From positions 248,001 to 312,000 of the forward strand of contig BPQB01000025.1 of NCBI GenBank assembly GCA_019973155.2: 64,000 nt of DNA, written 5' to 3'. Positions within the stretch are counted from its first letter, which is position 1; every line of letters starts with the position of its first letter. Of the stretch, positions 12,763 to 23,734 are shown piece after piece. The notes below the pieces were generated by a model. It ran no database searches, was not told where the DNA came from, and worked only from the letters and a program-made list of their open reading frames with translations. A program made the position numbers and the translations under genes. This DNA is from Phanerochaete sordida (Eukaryota; Basidiomycota; Agaricomycetes; Polyporales; Phanerochaetaceae).

Positions 12763-15295
12763 CTATCCCCGACTAGAGATGGTATAATATCCAGGAGGAG
12801 TCTCAGTGTCGCGGTCTTGGCCCCGGATCTCCGCGATCTCCGCTCTGAGCGACGCAACTTCTTGCATGAGCGCCAGCATCGTGGGATCCGAGGATGTCGA
12901 GGCCCGCTCTGCCTCACGCAGCTGGTCGAGGAGCTCCTGGAGGTGCATGATCTGCCTTTCTCGAGGGCTGGCGGCCACCGCGTCCGAGCCGGGAGTCTCT
13001 GTCGCGAGACCCTGCAGATGGTGCATCAGCTCGGCTTCCGAAGGGTACGCTAAGGCCGTGCGCTCCGCGGGATGTGGCGGGGTTTGTGACTGGGCCGTCG
13101 ATAATTCTGCGGCGGATCTCGACCTCTCAGTAACCCCAGAGGAAGCAGCCCACTCGATGGCGCGCTGGAGATCGGCCTTGCTCGTCGAGTCCTGAGAGGC
13201 AATTACTGCATGAGTGCGTGGAGCAATACTAATCTCTCAAATGAGACTGACCGGTCTTTCTTCGTTCGGTGTAAATGACCGTGTCGCGGCCTCGTTAACC
13301 ATTGTCGCACGTCTCGGTCCTCCGATGTCGCGCACGGCAAGTCCAGAAGGCGTCATCACCGTCTCTGGCCTTCCGCGCTTTTCAACAATGCTACCCCAGA
13401 GCTTGCGGCTACGTTTCTCTCCTCCTTCGGGCCCCTGTGTCGGATACGCCTCAAAGGGCTTCGTGAGTGTCTTGGACGGAGATTGCTTTCGTTTGCGACA
13501 TTTCCAGGCCACAAAGATCAGCACCGCGAGTCCGGCAGCGCCGCCGCTGGTTCCCCCAACGATGGCTGCAACTGGAGCTGAATTGTTGGACGAGGCTGCG
13601 GTCGGCCGCAGTCCATAAATATAAGTCGGAAGGTAATAGACCAGGTGACGACGTACATGTATCTGACCCACCACTCCCAGTGGCTGATGTCGAGGCTGGT
13701 CTGCAACAATCCAAGCACGTCAGCGTCGCCAAAAATCGCGAGTCCACGGACCTACGCAGGTTGACCACTGGTTGAAGTAGTAGGAGCACCGGTGATCGTG
13801 CTACTCGAAGGGGCCGGTGTGCTCGTGTTCGAATTGCCACTAGAGGCGGGGCTAGCATCTGTAGTTCCGGAAGGAGATGGTGAGCTTGTGCTCGGGCCTC
13901 CGCTGAGGAGACTCGGTCAGAAAGTATATTGTGACGATTTGTGACGAGTGTAAGCAGACCTGGCTGGAGTTGCTTGGGGCGTGGCGGTAGAGGACGACGG
14001 TGCTGGTGGCGGCGGCGGAGCGGCAGAGGACGTCGTTGGTGGCGGCGGAGCGACAGAAGATGTCGTTGTTGATGGCGGCGCGTGGGTAGAGGACGACGGC
14101 GCTGGTGGCGGCGCCGGGGTTGAGGACGACGGCGCTGGCGGAGGCGCCGGAGTTGAGGACGACGACGCTGATGGAGGCGGGGGAGTTGAAGACGGCGGCG
14201 CTGGTGGCGGCGCCGGGGTTGAGGACGACGGCACTGGCGGAGGCGCCGGGGTTGAGGACGACGGCGCTGGTGGAGGCGCGGGAGTACTAGTAGAGGTCGA
14301 CGGTGCTGGTGGCGGCGCGGGGGCTGAGGACGACGTTACTAATGGCGGCGGAGCGGCAGACGACGACGTCGCTGTTTGGGATGGCGGCGCAGAGCTGGTG
14401 CTCGGTGGTACACTACTTTGACTAGTAGCTGGACTAGAAGTATTCGGAGCAGATGATATTGATGTAGGTGCAGGTTGAGACAAGGGGTCACTTAATGCAA
14501 TGAGCGCTGCTGACGGAGTAAGAGGCACGGGGGCTCCGATGCAACTGTCCGTCGCTGATGTAGCAATGGAGTGAGCGTGCCTTTAACGGTATCGCATCGA
14601 GTAAGCGTACTGACCTCCGCCCGCAATGATAACGGGAGCAGTGTGACCAGAAGCTCTGGTAGCGTCCACCACAGTGAAGCCAACCGATTTACCTGTCCGC
14701 CAGATGATATTCAGTCTTTCAAATGCTCTGCGAGTTGTTGGACTGACCAGCAGTAATGTTGGTCGGCCACGAGAACGATTTCCCGGTAAGTCCCGGGTAT
14801 TGTTGGACTAGTGTTCCATTGGCGTCGGGTTCTTGGATGCTGAGGGCAGGGGTGAGTAACAGAGAAGGATAAGGATGGTTTGGATTGATTCACAGCTGAA
14901 ATTTGGTCGACGAATGGCGAGGAAATGTACATCAATAGCCTGGATCTTTGTATACACTGTATCGTTACCAGAGTGAATGGCGCTTCAGTCGACGAGAGTT
15001 TGTTAGTAAAGGAGCAGCAGAGATATCGGAAGAGCAAACTACTCCACCTTGGCCGCCCGACCATGCTATCAACGTCGGAGCACATTCAGTTGGAGTGCTA
15101 TTTCGTCAAGTGCGTCAGAGTCGCAGGGTAGTTGTGTCTCATCGCCTAGAGCGAGACGACATACTTGGGCGTATTAACTTGCAATGGCAATGGGCTAACG
15201 TTCGTTGAGCCCGTAATGGGCTTGGCCATAGATGCACTTGCGAGCATTAAGAGCCATGGAATGGCGCACTCTTGTGCGGGTAACAAGTGTAGCAT
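12763..15295 (-). CDS. Single-pass membrane protein with Pro/Ser-rich mucin-like ectodomain
   Basis: About 644 residues in ten exons (15165-15295, 15048-15097, 14958-14982, 14748-14839, 14615-14692, 13960-14554, 13756-13902, 13657-13700, 13252-13595, 12763-13191). A probable signal peptide (MLHLLPAQECAIPWLLMLAS) precedes a small beta-type domain (PTECAPTLIAWSGGQAPFTL ... SVGFTVVDATRASG) found in many basidiomycete surface proteins. Next come about 210 residues of PAPPPAPSSST-like repeats, a Ser/Thr stretch, one TM helix (AAIVGGTSGGAAGLAVLIFV, about 394-417) with a CRKRK stop-transfer, and a cytosolic tail with a coiled coil. The architecture resembles Wsc/Mid2-type wall sensors, but homology to them is not shown. 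The start and the small 25-nt exon 3 are the least certain parts. Confidence 0.72.
14001..14360 (-). repeat. Coding minisatellite (Pro/Ala/Ser repeats)
   Basis: About ten imperfect units of roughly 30-39 bp encoding variants of PAPPPAPSSST in exon 6 of the membrane protein. The units differ at third positions and a few residues, so the array is not freshly expanded. It probably forms a rigid, O-glycosylated stalk. Confidence 0.8.
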
Positions 15296-16277
15296 CGGCC
15301 CCATCCACTAAACCGGAGCTGCCTGTCCACTGGCGAGAGGTAGTAGTATGGGAGTAAGGTGGGTGGCGGCAAATACACCTTCGCCAGGTGATGGCTGTAT
15401 AGCCCGCTGAGTGCCAGGGGGTATAGCGGTTAACGTTCATGAAGACGGCCACGAGCATTGTGTATGTCACTGCACCGAGCTTCAGGGACAGATATGTGAT
15501 ATGGCCGTGTAGTCTGGGCCAACCTTTCCTAGGTGAAACGGAACCTTGAGTGCGGTATCAAGGTTCTCATATGCTCGATGAGTGCGAAGCCTGAAGGTAG
15601 GCTGGGTATTCTGGCGCACAGGCTGCCGATTTGATATCTGAGGATATCTGCTACCCTTGTTTTGGTATTTGAGCGACGAGCGTTGATCGTGCGGGAGGCC
15701 TTGAGGCCTTGAGGCCTTGAGGCCTGGTACACTCGGACGGCGCCAAGGTCACGTAGCGACACATCGACGCAGGTTTCCAGTGCAGAGGAGACTGACAAAT
15801 GCGAGGACCGCAAACCGTCTGGGCTATATGATGTGCTTGTCGAATGCACCTCCCAAGCGTCATTAACGAAGTGCTCAAACGGAATGTGGCGTACAGACAG
15901 TTCAAGGACCCCAAGATCAAAACACGCCCAACGTGGCCGGTACTAGGAAATGCTCGTGTGGTGATCTGCGATACATATCGATATCCAACAGCAGTCTCTG
16001 CTGCGGCACCCGTTGCGGCACCATCTCTAACCTTGACGGTACGTGCCACTGTCAATGCTGCTAGGTGTTGAGAGATGATGGAAACAGACCACAAGTTTTC
16101 AGCTGTCTGCTATATGGGGCCGGTGAACAATATTCAAGCCGTAACTTAGACCTGATATATAGGAGCGAGGGAGGGGATGGATAAAGCATGTTAACTCAAT
16201 ATCTTTCAGTTTCATCAAGCGAGCGACCATACCTGGCTCACGTCCGCAGTCGCATGGTAGCGACTGAGGACTCTGCT
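15296..16277. other. Intergenic upstream of the mucin-like membrane protein
   Basis: Upstream region of the gene ending at 15295 and 3' flank of the next minus-strand gene. It includes a short direct repeat at 15697. The reading frames on both strands lack recognisable features. Confidence 0.55.
15697..15724. repeat. Short tandem repeat (GGCCTTGA)x3.5
   Basis: Three full 8-bp units plus a partial one in intergenic DNA. It is a perfect array, so probably young. Confidence 0.8.
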
Positions 16278-17173
16278 TTACCCCAGGCGTGAACCTGCTT
16301 GCTCCGACCCCGAGCGAGCACCGAGAGACGTGAGATCTTCCGTCTCGATGTCAAACGAAGGCGTATTTCGTCGTGGGAGCGGGAAAGCCTGTTCTGGGAT
16401 TGACAGATTGGTGGTCGCTCCGTCGGTGTGAAATCGCTCTCGCTCGTTTCCTACTACCTGCGGGGAAGGAGAGGAGATATCAGCCTCAGTTTACACGAAT
16501 GATGCGACCCAGAACGCACCAATGAATCAACCGCAGCTGCCTGAGCCGTCGGCGCGGCGACGGGGGCATAGGTTTCTCGCGCAGCGCAGGCGCTGTGCGG
16601 GACGACAGTGCTGGTTCGCGACAGGCTCCAAACAGTCTGTTGGTCGTGCCCACGATCTTCAGTCCGCCAGCCATCCAGCAGACTCGCATCTGCGCCTCTG
16701 GGAGGCACCATCTCGATCGAGACTACGGAGGAGGACTCGGAATCGCGGCTGCTTGCGCGGCGGTGGACTAGGAAGAACGCCAGGGCGACGACTGCAACGC
16801 CCGCTATGACGCCCGTGGCGATGAAGCCAGCGGGTACGGAGTCGCCAGGGGTCGACGAGCTGCGATGTAGGATGTTAGCCGGTCTTCGCGTCACTGTCAC
16901 TGGGAGGAACAACTCACGATTCGACGATGATCTGGCTGGCAGGAACTTCAGCCGCATCGGAGGCCAGGCAAGATGCGGAGATACTGTCGGAGACCATTGA
17001 GCACGGGTTCTACGAGAAATGAAGGAATACCTTCGCTTTTGCGACATACCTGTGCGAGACGAGTGCAGCAGCAATGTCTGCTATCCTGCGAGACATCGTG
17101 AATAAGAACGGGTGGGAGACACGCAAGAGAGGGGTAAAGCCAAGAAAAGGCGGCTTGGACGTGAGCTCCCCAT
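16278..17173 (-). CDS. Small single-pass membrane protein, N terminus unresolved
   Basis: Three 3' exons are well supported: 16918-17009, 16520-16859 and 16278-16457. They encode a Cys-containing ectodomain end (NPCSMVSDSISASCLASDAA), a TM helix (AGFIATGVIAGVAVVALAFF) with basic stop-transfer, and a cytosolic tail ending in FPLPRRNTPSFDIETEDLTS. An exon ending at 17050 precedes them in frame (DSRHCCCTRLAQ). The signal peptide exon is uncertain: an ATG at 17173 opens a hydrophobic stretch (RLFLALPLSC) but would need an unusually short 37-nt intron. I do not know the function. It lies on the same strand as the mucin-like membrane protein, with a similar TM layout. Confidence 0.55.
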
Positions 17174-17396
17174 TGCCCCCAAGGCCCCGACGCGGGGTGA
17201 CGAGCGTATGGGAGTCTCATGTAGTGATAGTCGGAATGTATGGGGTCCCAGGGATGGGGCTGATGTTGATACAACATGTTCATTCAGAACTTGGGAATCG
17301 GTACATGGCTGAGCCCTAGTCTGTGCGCTATGAATATATGTGATGGCTTGACGGTACGTTGGTCGGGTATCCTGCATTCGAAATCAGTGTGTCGGC

Positions 17397-19468
17397 TCAG
17401 CTACTCTTCGCCTCCCGCCAAATTGGCGTGATCGCCTGCGCGACGGTGTTCGCCGCAACCTCGAGGCACGCACGGAGCTCGTCATCCACGATGCTCTGCA
17501 GGATGCGCCGCCCGCGCCAGCGGTCGGGGTGGAAGCGGCGGTGGCTCTTCTCGACGAACGTCTTGAAATCCGCGGCACGCATGTGCTTGCTCACGGCGCC
17601 GAAGAACGCCTCGACGGCCGCCCAGTCGACGTCCTCGAGCGCGAAACGTGCGGGGTGCGCGAGCACGGGCCACGGCACGTCCTCCACCTGCATCGGGCGC
17701 TCGCTCGAGAAAGACGCGGCGTCGAACTCGTCGCAGAGCAGCCGGTAGCGCTCCAGGGCGCGCAGCGGCGTCCACGGGCCCGAAGCGTAGCGTTCTGACT
17801 GGGCCCGCCGTTGCTGCTCCTTGGCACGGCGCTCAGCCTCCTCTTGTGCGCGGCGTTGCCGCTGAGTCTCTTCCTCGTGCTCTTTCCGACGCCGTTCCTC
17901 TTCGCGCTCGCGTTCCTGCTGTAGGCGCTCGAGCCGCTCGCGCTCACGCTGGAGGGCCTCCTCCTGTTTGCGCTTCTTCTCGGCTTCAGCCGCCTCAGCG
18001 CGCCGTTGGGCTTCGTCGCGCTCTCGGCGCGCTTGTTCGTACGAATTCATCTCCTGTATCCGGCGGATTTTCTCCTCTAGGCTGATGGGATCTTCTTCCG
18101 ACACCGGTGTGTCCTGAGTGTCCTGTGGTGAGGAGGGCGCAGTATCACCTGGTACAAGAGACAGCACGTAAGAATTGACTATGGCATACAGCGTTTCGAA
18201 AGCACATACTGGTTGTGCCAGAGGCACTGCTGCTACCGGTGCTGCGAAGCTCTTGAGTAAACTCTGCGCGGAGTTTTGCTTCGAAGAACTGATTGCGTTC
18301 CGCCCGCATCTGCTCAAGTCGCTCGTTGTATTTGCCCTGTCGAAATCTCTCCCTGTTCGAAACCTTCTTCACGTACTCTTGTCGTGAGCTGGTGGGTGAT
18401 TGTGTGTATCGGGCGCGCTTATATGGCTGGACGTCCGGGGAATCGTGAACACGCTTGAGACTGAACAATTTACTATCAGTGCTGCTGGCAGGTGGTTGCT
18501 CGGCCGGCTGAGATGTGTATGACGGAGGTTGCGTAGAATGAGCAAAGGATGGCAGGTTTGAATAAGGGGGTAGCTGGGATTCTGCGGGTGACTGGGTGTC
18601 CTGAATGGTGAGATCGGTCATACTGAGGTCTTGCACCTCTCCTGGGCCTTCTGTCTGCGATCCTTGTTTATCTACCAGAGTCCTCGCTTTCTTTTCCATG
18701 GTCTTGAACAGCTTTGCCCTGCGTTTCTTGCGGTTCTCCTCAATCTTCTTGCGTCGTGCCTCGCGTGCTGCTGTCAAATCAGGAGCGCTCTCAACTATCA
18801 TCTCCACTTCCTCGTCAGAGTCCTCGAAGTCTTCGTCCGCTTCAGGCACTTCGGCCGGGGCGCGACGCGACTTCTTGATGCTCCCGGGCATGGGCAGGTC
18901 ATCATCTGAGGAGTCCTCGACGTAGGCTCTTTTAGAGGTTGCCTTGGACGGGGAGCTTCGAGTTGCAGCCGGTGGAGCGTCTGAGGCGCAACGTGTGATA
19001 GTGGAAAGGGCAGGTGCAGGAAGGACTGTGCAATCATATTGTGGGTCCAGCTTGTAGATGTCCCACTGGTCTTGTGAGCACGTTACGAGTTGTCTGGTGT
19101 GGCGTCAGCATATGTGCTATTCAGCGTGACGAAAACATCACTGCGTACCCGCATATGTTAATAACTCTCGGCCATTCGCCCTCGTCACCCCCGGCCTCCA
19201 CTCCCTTGGCTCGCGGTACCCATCGCCAGAAACTCTCGCCGGTAGAAAGAGTCTCGAGGACGACGCGTCGCTTGCTAGATAGCTCGTCACTTCTCGAGTG
19301 CTCCTTCTGGAGAGCTTTGGTAGCAGTAAGAGGATGGAAGGTGGCGAAGGAGAGCTTCGAGCCCGACGAGCTGAGCAGCCGCGCCGGTTGTGTTGGATCG
19401 AGTGCGCCTATGGGCAAACCGACGACAGACAAATGAGGCTGTGATGGGCCCGCTGTTGTGCTAGACAT
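17397..19468 (-). CDS. Coiled-coil protein with NFKBIL1-like HPD domain
   Basis: About 651 residues from exons 19149-19468, 18210-19093 and 17397-18148. The N terminus (to about residue 130) looks folded but is unfamiliar to me (VTCSQDQWDIYKLDPQYDC). The middle is acidic and basic low-complexity (VEDSSDDDLPMPGSIKK). A long charged coiled coil (about 440-520, repeated ER/EE/QR) leads to the C-terminal block VEDVPWPVL ... RRFHPDRW ... TVAQAITPIW. That block resembles the C terminus of NFKBIL1 and related fungal proteins, with an HPD tripeptide like that of J domains. A role in chaperone or RNA-processing assemblies would be speculation. Confidence 0.75.
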
Positions 19469-20161
19469 GATAATCCGCGAACGCTCGCGGGCAATACAGG
19501 GCCGCAGAGTTTGTGGCCTACTAGGCTGGACAGGTGGTGATCCTGGAGAGTGGCGTTACCAACCCGCTCTCACCGAGTGTAGGTCAGAGGCCGATAGCTG
19601 CGGAGCTATATGCGCAGCACAGAGATGAAGATAACCAAGAAAACGATATGCAAGAGATGCCGCGGCTGGTGGTGAAGAGGATGTAACGATGAAAGGAGCG
19701 ATCGCGACTCGCGCGTTGGGTTTGCCCTGGCCACGTGCAGTTCGCGCGTCGGCCGCGCCTGGCGCCCACTTCATGCACGACCAGCCTGCGTTCTGCGTCG
19801 TACTTACCCTCTTCTCGCACGCCGCCTTTGCCGAACTGTACTCTGCTACGACTACCAGGTCTGACTCCTTCAACCATGTCAGAAGCAGAAGCCAGCGGGC
19901 CACGTTCGTGGCGGGACAAACAGGTCGAAACAGGCCGAGTCTGACGTCGGTAACGTCGCGAGTCACATCTGGTTCCAGCGACGTGCTCTCTTCTGCATCG
20001 CCATCTCGACTGCTGTGCAGACAACAACCAGGGACCCACAACCCGCCCAGACGCCACCGTGACTAGCTCTGACTCTTCTACCACTGCGGCTCCCATCGAC
20101 ATATATATTCCCCGCGGCGCTTCCCCGGAGGTCATTACACTCTTAGCATCCGCACACCACC
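19469..20161. promoter_or_regulatory. Shared upstream region of divergent genes
   Basis: Between the start of the HPD-domain gene (-) and the GTPase (+). An ATG at 19879 opens a short frame (MSEAEASGPRSWRDKQ) that could splice to 20059 and continue in another frame; I could not connect it to the GTPase without breaking phase. A TATATAT element lies about 60 nt upstream of 20162. Confidence 0.45.
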
Positions 20162-22697
20162 ATGACTACTCTGCGGTCATTCCAGACCGAGATCGACGAG
20201 ATACACCATCGCGAGGCTGCCAAGCAGCGCGTGCAGGCGCTCGCCGAGCAGGAGAAGCTGAAAGACGCGAAGAAGACTCCGGGGAAGCCGCAGACCAAGG
20301 TCGCGGCTGCTGAGACCAAGCCCGCCCCCGACGAGCAGCCAACAGCGACAACAGCTGGGACAGAGGATGTAACATTAGACGATGCATTAGAGCAGACCAA
20401 GATACAGGTGCATGTCGCGCTTTGAAGACTACACGAGTCCGTGCTGATGCTGTCCAGGAGCTACTACTTGCGAACGACACAGACAAGGCTCGCGACCTCG
20501 TAGCCAGTGTGCTAACCCGTAGACGAGGCGAGCTCGTTTTCCGCATAGGCGCAAGACCAGCATACGACAAGTTATTCGCGGGCGAGACCACGGCTGACTT
20601 GGGTCCATTACAAGGCGTTGCTCGCACCGAGGAGGAGGTCGAGATCCTCGCTTCGCGGATAGCTGACGTGGTGGATGAGCTAGGAGGGAAGGTCAGTCAG
20701 GCAGCGTTTGCGTAGGATCCATGTGTGACTCATTCCGAGTAGATATCAACACTGTACAAGACAACCGACGGCCCTCCTCGAGCAGCGTTACTGTTACGAT
20801 TACCTCCGCCCAGCGTAGCGCTAACTCCCGAGGTGCGCTGCGCAGTGGTGGGCAACGTTGACAGCGGGAAGTCCACGACGCTCGGCGTTCTCACAAGAGG
20901 TGTGTCATTTGTCCGCGCGCATACACCCAGCCTCATCTCCTCGCAGGCGCGCTCGATGACGGCCGCGGGCGTGCGCGCGTGTCGCTCTTCAGGCACAAGC
21001 ACGAGGTTGAGAGCGGGCGAACGTCGAGCGTGGGGATGGAGATCCTCGGCTTCGGGTCCGCGGGCGAGCCGATCCTCCCGCCCGCTCATGGCGGCGACGT
21101 GGAGACGCTCCGCCACGAGAAGATGAGCTGGGAGTCAATCTCGATCCAGTCCGCCAAGATCGTGTCCTTCATTGATCTCGCCGGCCATGAGAAGTACTTG
21201 AAGACCACATTGTACGGGTTGACGTCCGGCGCGCCATCCTGCGTCATCCTCATCGTTGGCGCGAATGCCGGCCTCATCGGCATGTCGAAGGAGCACTTAG
21301 CCATCGCGCTCGCGTTAAGCGTACCCGTGGTAGTGTGCATTACCAAGGTCCGCGCTGGCTGCAGTGAGGTCATGGCTGGTGTACTGAAGCCTGAGAAAGA
21401 TCGACATGACCCCGCCTAATAAGCTAGCCGAGACGATCAAGCAGGTGACGAAGATTTTGAAGAGCCCGGGGTGCCGGTAAGTTGATGCAATGTTGTCCTG
21501 GGTTTCAAGCTGACTTGATTGCCACAGGAAGACTCCGGTATTTGTGAAGAACATGGAGCAAGCCGTTGAGATCACCGAGATATTCGCCAAACAGCGGTCA
21601 GTGGCATCTAGCTATGAGGGTTCGGGAAGCTGATGCACAATTACCCGTCAGACTATGCCCCATCTTCCAATTAAGCAATGTTACAGGGCAGGGCCTGGAC
21701 TTCCTGCGGACGTTCCTCAACCTATTACCACCCAGCGAGGGCGACACCGAGAAGTTCGCGGCCGACCAGCCGTTGGAGGTTCGTACATTCTGGGCATCGC
21801 ATATCATCGAAAGCTGAACGACCCTGTGCGCATTAGTACTGCATAACCGAGGTATGGTCTGTGCCATATGTTGGCACAGTCGTCGATGGAATCGTCAACG
21901 CCGGCCGCCTAAAGGCTGGTGATGCGATCCTGTTCGGGCCCGACTCCAACGGCAAGTTTGAGAGCACTGTTGTCAAGTCTATTCAGCGCAAGCGGTGCGT
22001 GTTATCTCCGATGGCGAAGCATGCGGAGCTCACCAGCATTCCAGGGCTCCCGTGCAATCTGCCGAGGCTGGGCAGTGCGTCTCGCTCGCGTTGAAGCGCG
22101 TTCGGCGCGCTGCCATACGCAAGGGCATGGTCATCGCCCACAAGACTGACGCGCCGCCGCCCCGAGGTGCGTGCGATTTCGCGCTTCCATGCTGACCGCC
22201 ATCTGACAGCGTTGAGCAGCCGTGCGACAGTTCGAGGGGCAGGTCCTCATTCTCTAGTACGTCCGTGCCGATCACGCGGCAGACCCTTTCCTGACGGCGC
22301 TGCCCAGCCACAACACGACGCTGCAGAAGAACTACCAGGTGCGTGGGTTATCGGACCCTAGCTTCCCGCGATGCTCACATGGAAACGTAGGCGATGCTGC
22401 ACTGCGGGGTAAGTGGCCTTTGTGGGCCGCCGAGATTCGCACCACTCATAGGCAGTGCTGTAGGCGATCCGCCAGACAGTCCGTATACTGTCTATGGACC
22501 ATCCCCAAGGTATTCTCCGCACCGGTGATCGCGCCACCGTCACGTTCGAGTTCATCTCGCACCCTGAGTTCTTAAAGGAGGGCATGAAGCTTCTTTTCCG
22601 TGAGGGCAAGACGAAGGTAAATCAGGTCTGGTATCCTTGTACTGAAGCCATATTGACTTCCGCATAGGGTCTTGGTGTTGTCACCAAGCTACTATAG
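20162..22697 (+). CDS. GTPBP1/GTPBP2-family translational GTPase
   Basis: GTP-binding protein related to eEF1A and Hbs1; metazoan GTPBP1/2 act in ribosome rescue and mRNA surveillance. Exons 20162-20407, 20458-20691, 20743-20899, 20947-21347, 21400-21476, 21528-21596, 21652-21778, 21852-21994, 22045-22166, 22220-22256, 22308-22338, 22391-22408, 22464-22616, 22668-22697 give about 614 residues. Visible are the P-loop GNVDSGKS (about 196-203), [16 protein letters not shown] (switch I), [12 protein letters not shown] (switch II), [20 protein letters not shown] and the beta-barrel parts [10 protein letters not shown] and [10 protein letters not shown], ending in GLGVVTKLL. The first junction is ambiguous: a 20369-20427 intron would instead keep [17 protein letters not shown], which aligns better with the animal proteins. 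Exon 12 is 18 nt. Confidence 0.88.
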
Positions 22698-23734
22698 GTT
22701 GGCGGTCCTTCGACCTGTAGCCAGGGCCTCCGCCATGAGTGTCCTTAACTCCGCCTCCCACGCAGCATCTCCAGCAGCCAGCCTCGTTGTAACGGGATGC
22801 TTCTAAAGGCCCACACACAGCTCCTCAGGGCCTCCCAGCGGCCGCTTAGCCATCGCAGCCTTCCAATCTTGCAGCAGTAAACCTTCCTGTGAAGCGATTC
22901 TCCAGCCTACTGCATCCTTGTTCCTGTGTAAGCACTGTAAGTTAGCGGATGTATCACTAGTGTATCTCTAGGAAGCAGGATGTTCTGGTATAGTGACGGA
23001 CCTTATCGCCAGCATGTGCTCCTTCGCGGCTCAGTGTGGCGAGCTCTTCCGAGGTGCCGCACATGCGTCCGCATGCCAACATGCATGGGGTACGTCGCTA
23101 TTTTGCACTTTGACATGGGGCATGGTTCTATGGCGACCTGCGCTGTGGTAGTACGGAGAACAGGGCACAAAGATTGGGTTGTCGTAGTAGCATTACACCC
23201 ACTCGGCGAGGCTGTGGATCACTGCTATGTCATTGGGCGGGGATATTAGCTTTTCGACGCGGGACGCTCTAGGCTTCTGGATAGTCCATTGTCATATTCA
23301 ATTTATACTGCCCCTGGCAATCGTTCCTGTGCAGATATCCTAAATATCGGGCCTCGCCCATCGCCAGTCGGAAGCAAACATTCATGACCATGCTGGATCG
23401 GGCGTCTCCTCGGGCGCATGATACCTGCGCGTTGACTCTGAGTGGCTGTTGTCCTCGACGTCGACTTTGTTTGTAGTCTGAGGATGGAAAGGTGCACTTG
23501 ACTTTCTGGACCACTGCTGTGCCTGTGCTGGGAACGCCTTGGCTCCGTATTCCACGTTCCTGTCATTGGAATTGGCGCGGCAATACTCACGGCGTACGTA
23601 CGTCGTGGCGCCGTATGCTATATATCGATGAACTCTACCGCACAGCATCCCCTCCTCACCAGCTCCAACCACCATCCTCATAAGCTCTGCGGCGTGCCTC
23701 GGGCCACCGACCTGACGACACCCCACGAACAAGA
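22698..23734. other. Intergenic
   Basis: About 1 kb holding the 3' flank of the GTPase gene and the promoter of the RING gene. No supported gene, repeat or RNA is seen. Confidence 0.6.

Noticed and set aside
13981..14421. Gly/Glu/Asp repeat protein on the plus strand
   Set aside because: It is the antisense reading of the Pro/Ala/Ser minisatellite, which belongs to a spliced gene with signal peptide and TM helix on the minus strand.
15651..16094. 147-residue minus-strand frame upstream of the mucin-like membrane protein
   Set aside because: Contains the GGCCTTGA tandem repeat and has no domain or splice-compatible link to the neighbouring gene.
19879..20313. Possible extra 5' exons of the GTPase (MSEAEASG..., then IYIPRGASPEVITLLA)
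   Set aside because: The second piece looks coding, but I could not join it to the GTPase exons without losing frame, and a TATATAT element lies inside it. Left as unresolved upstream sequence.
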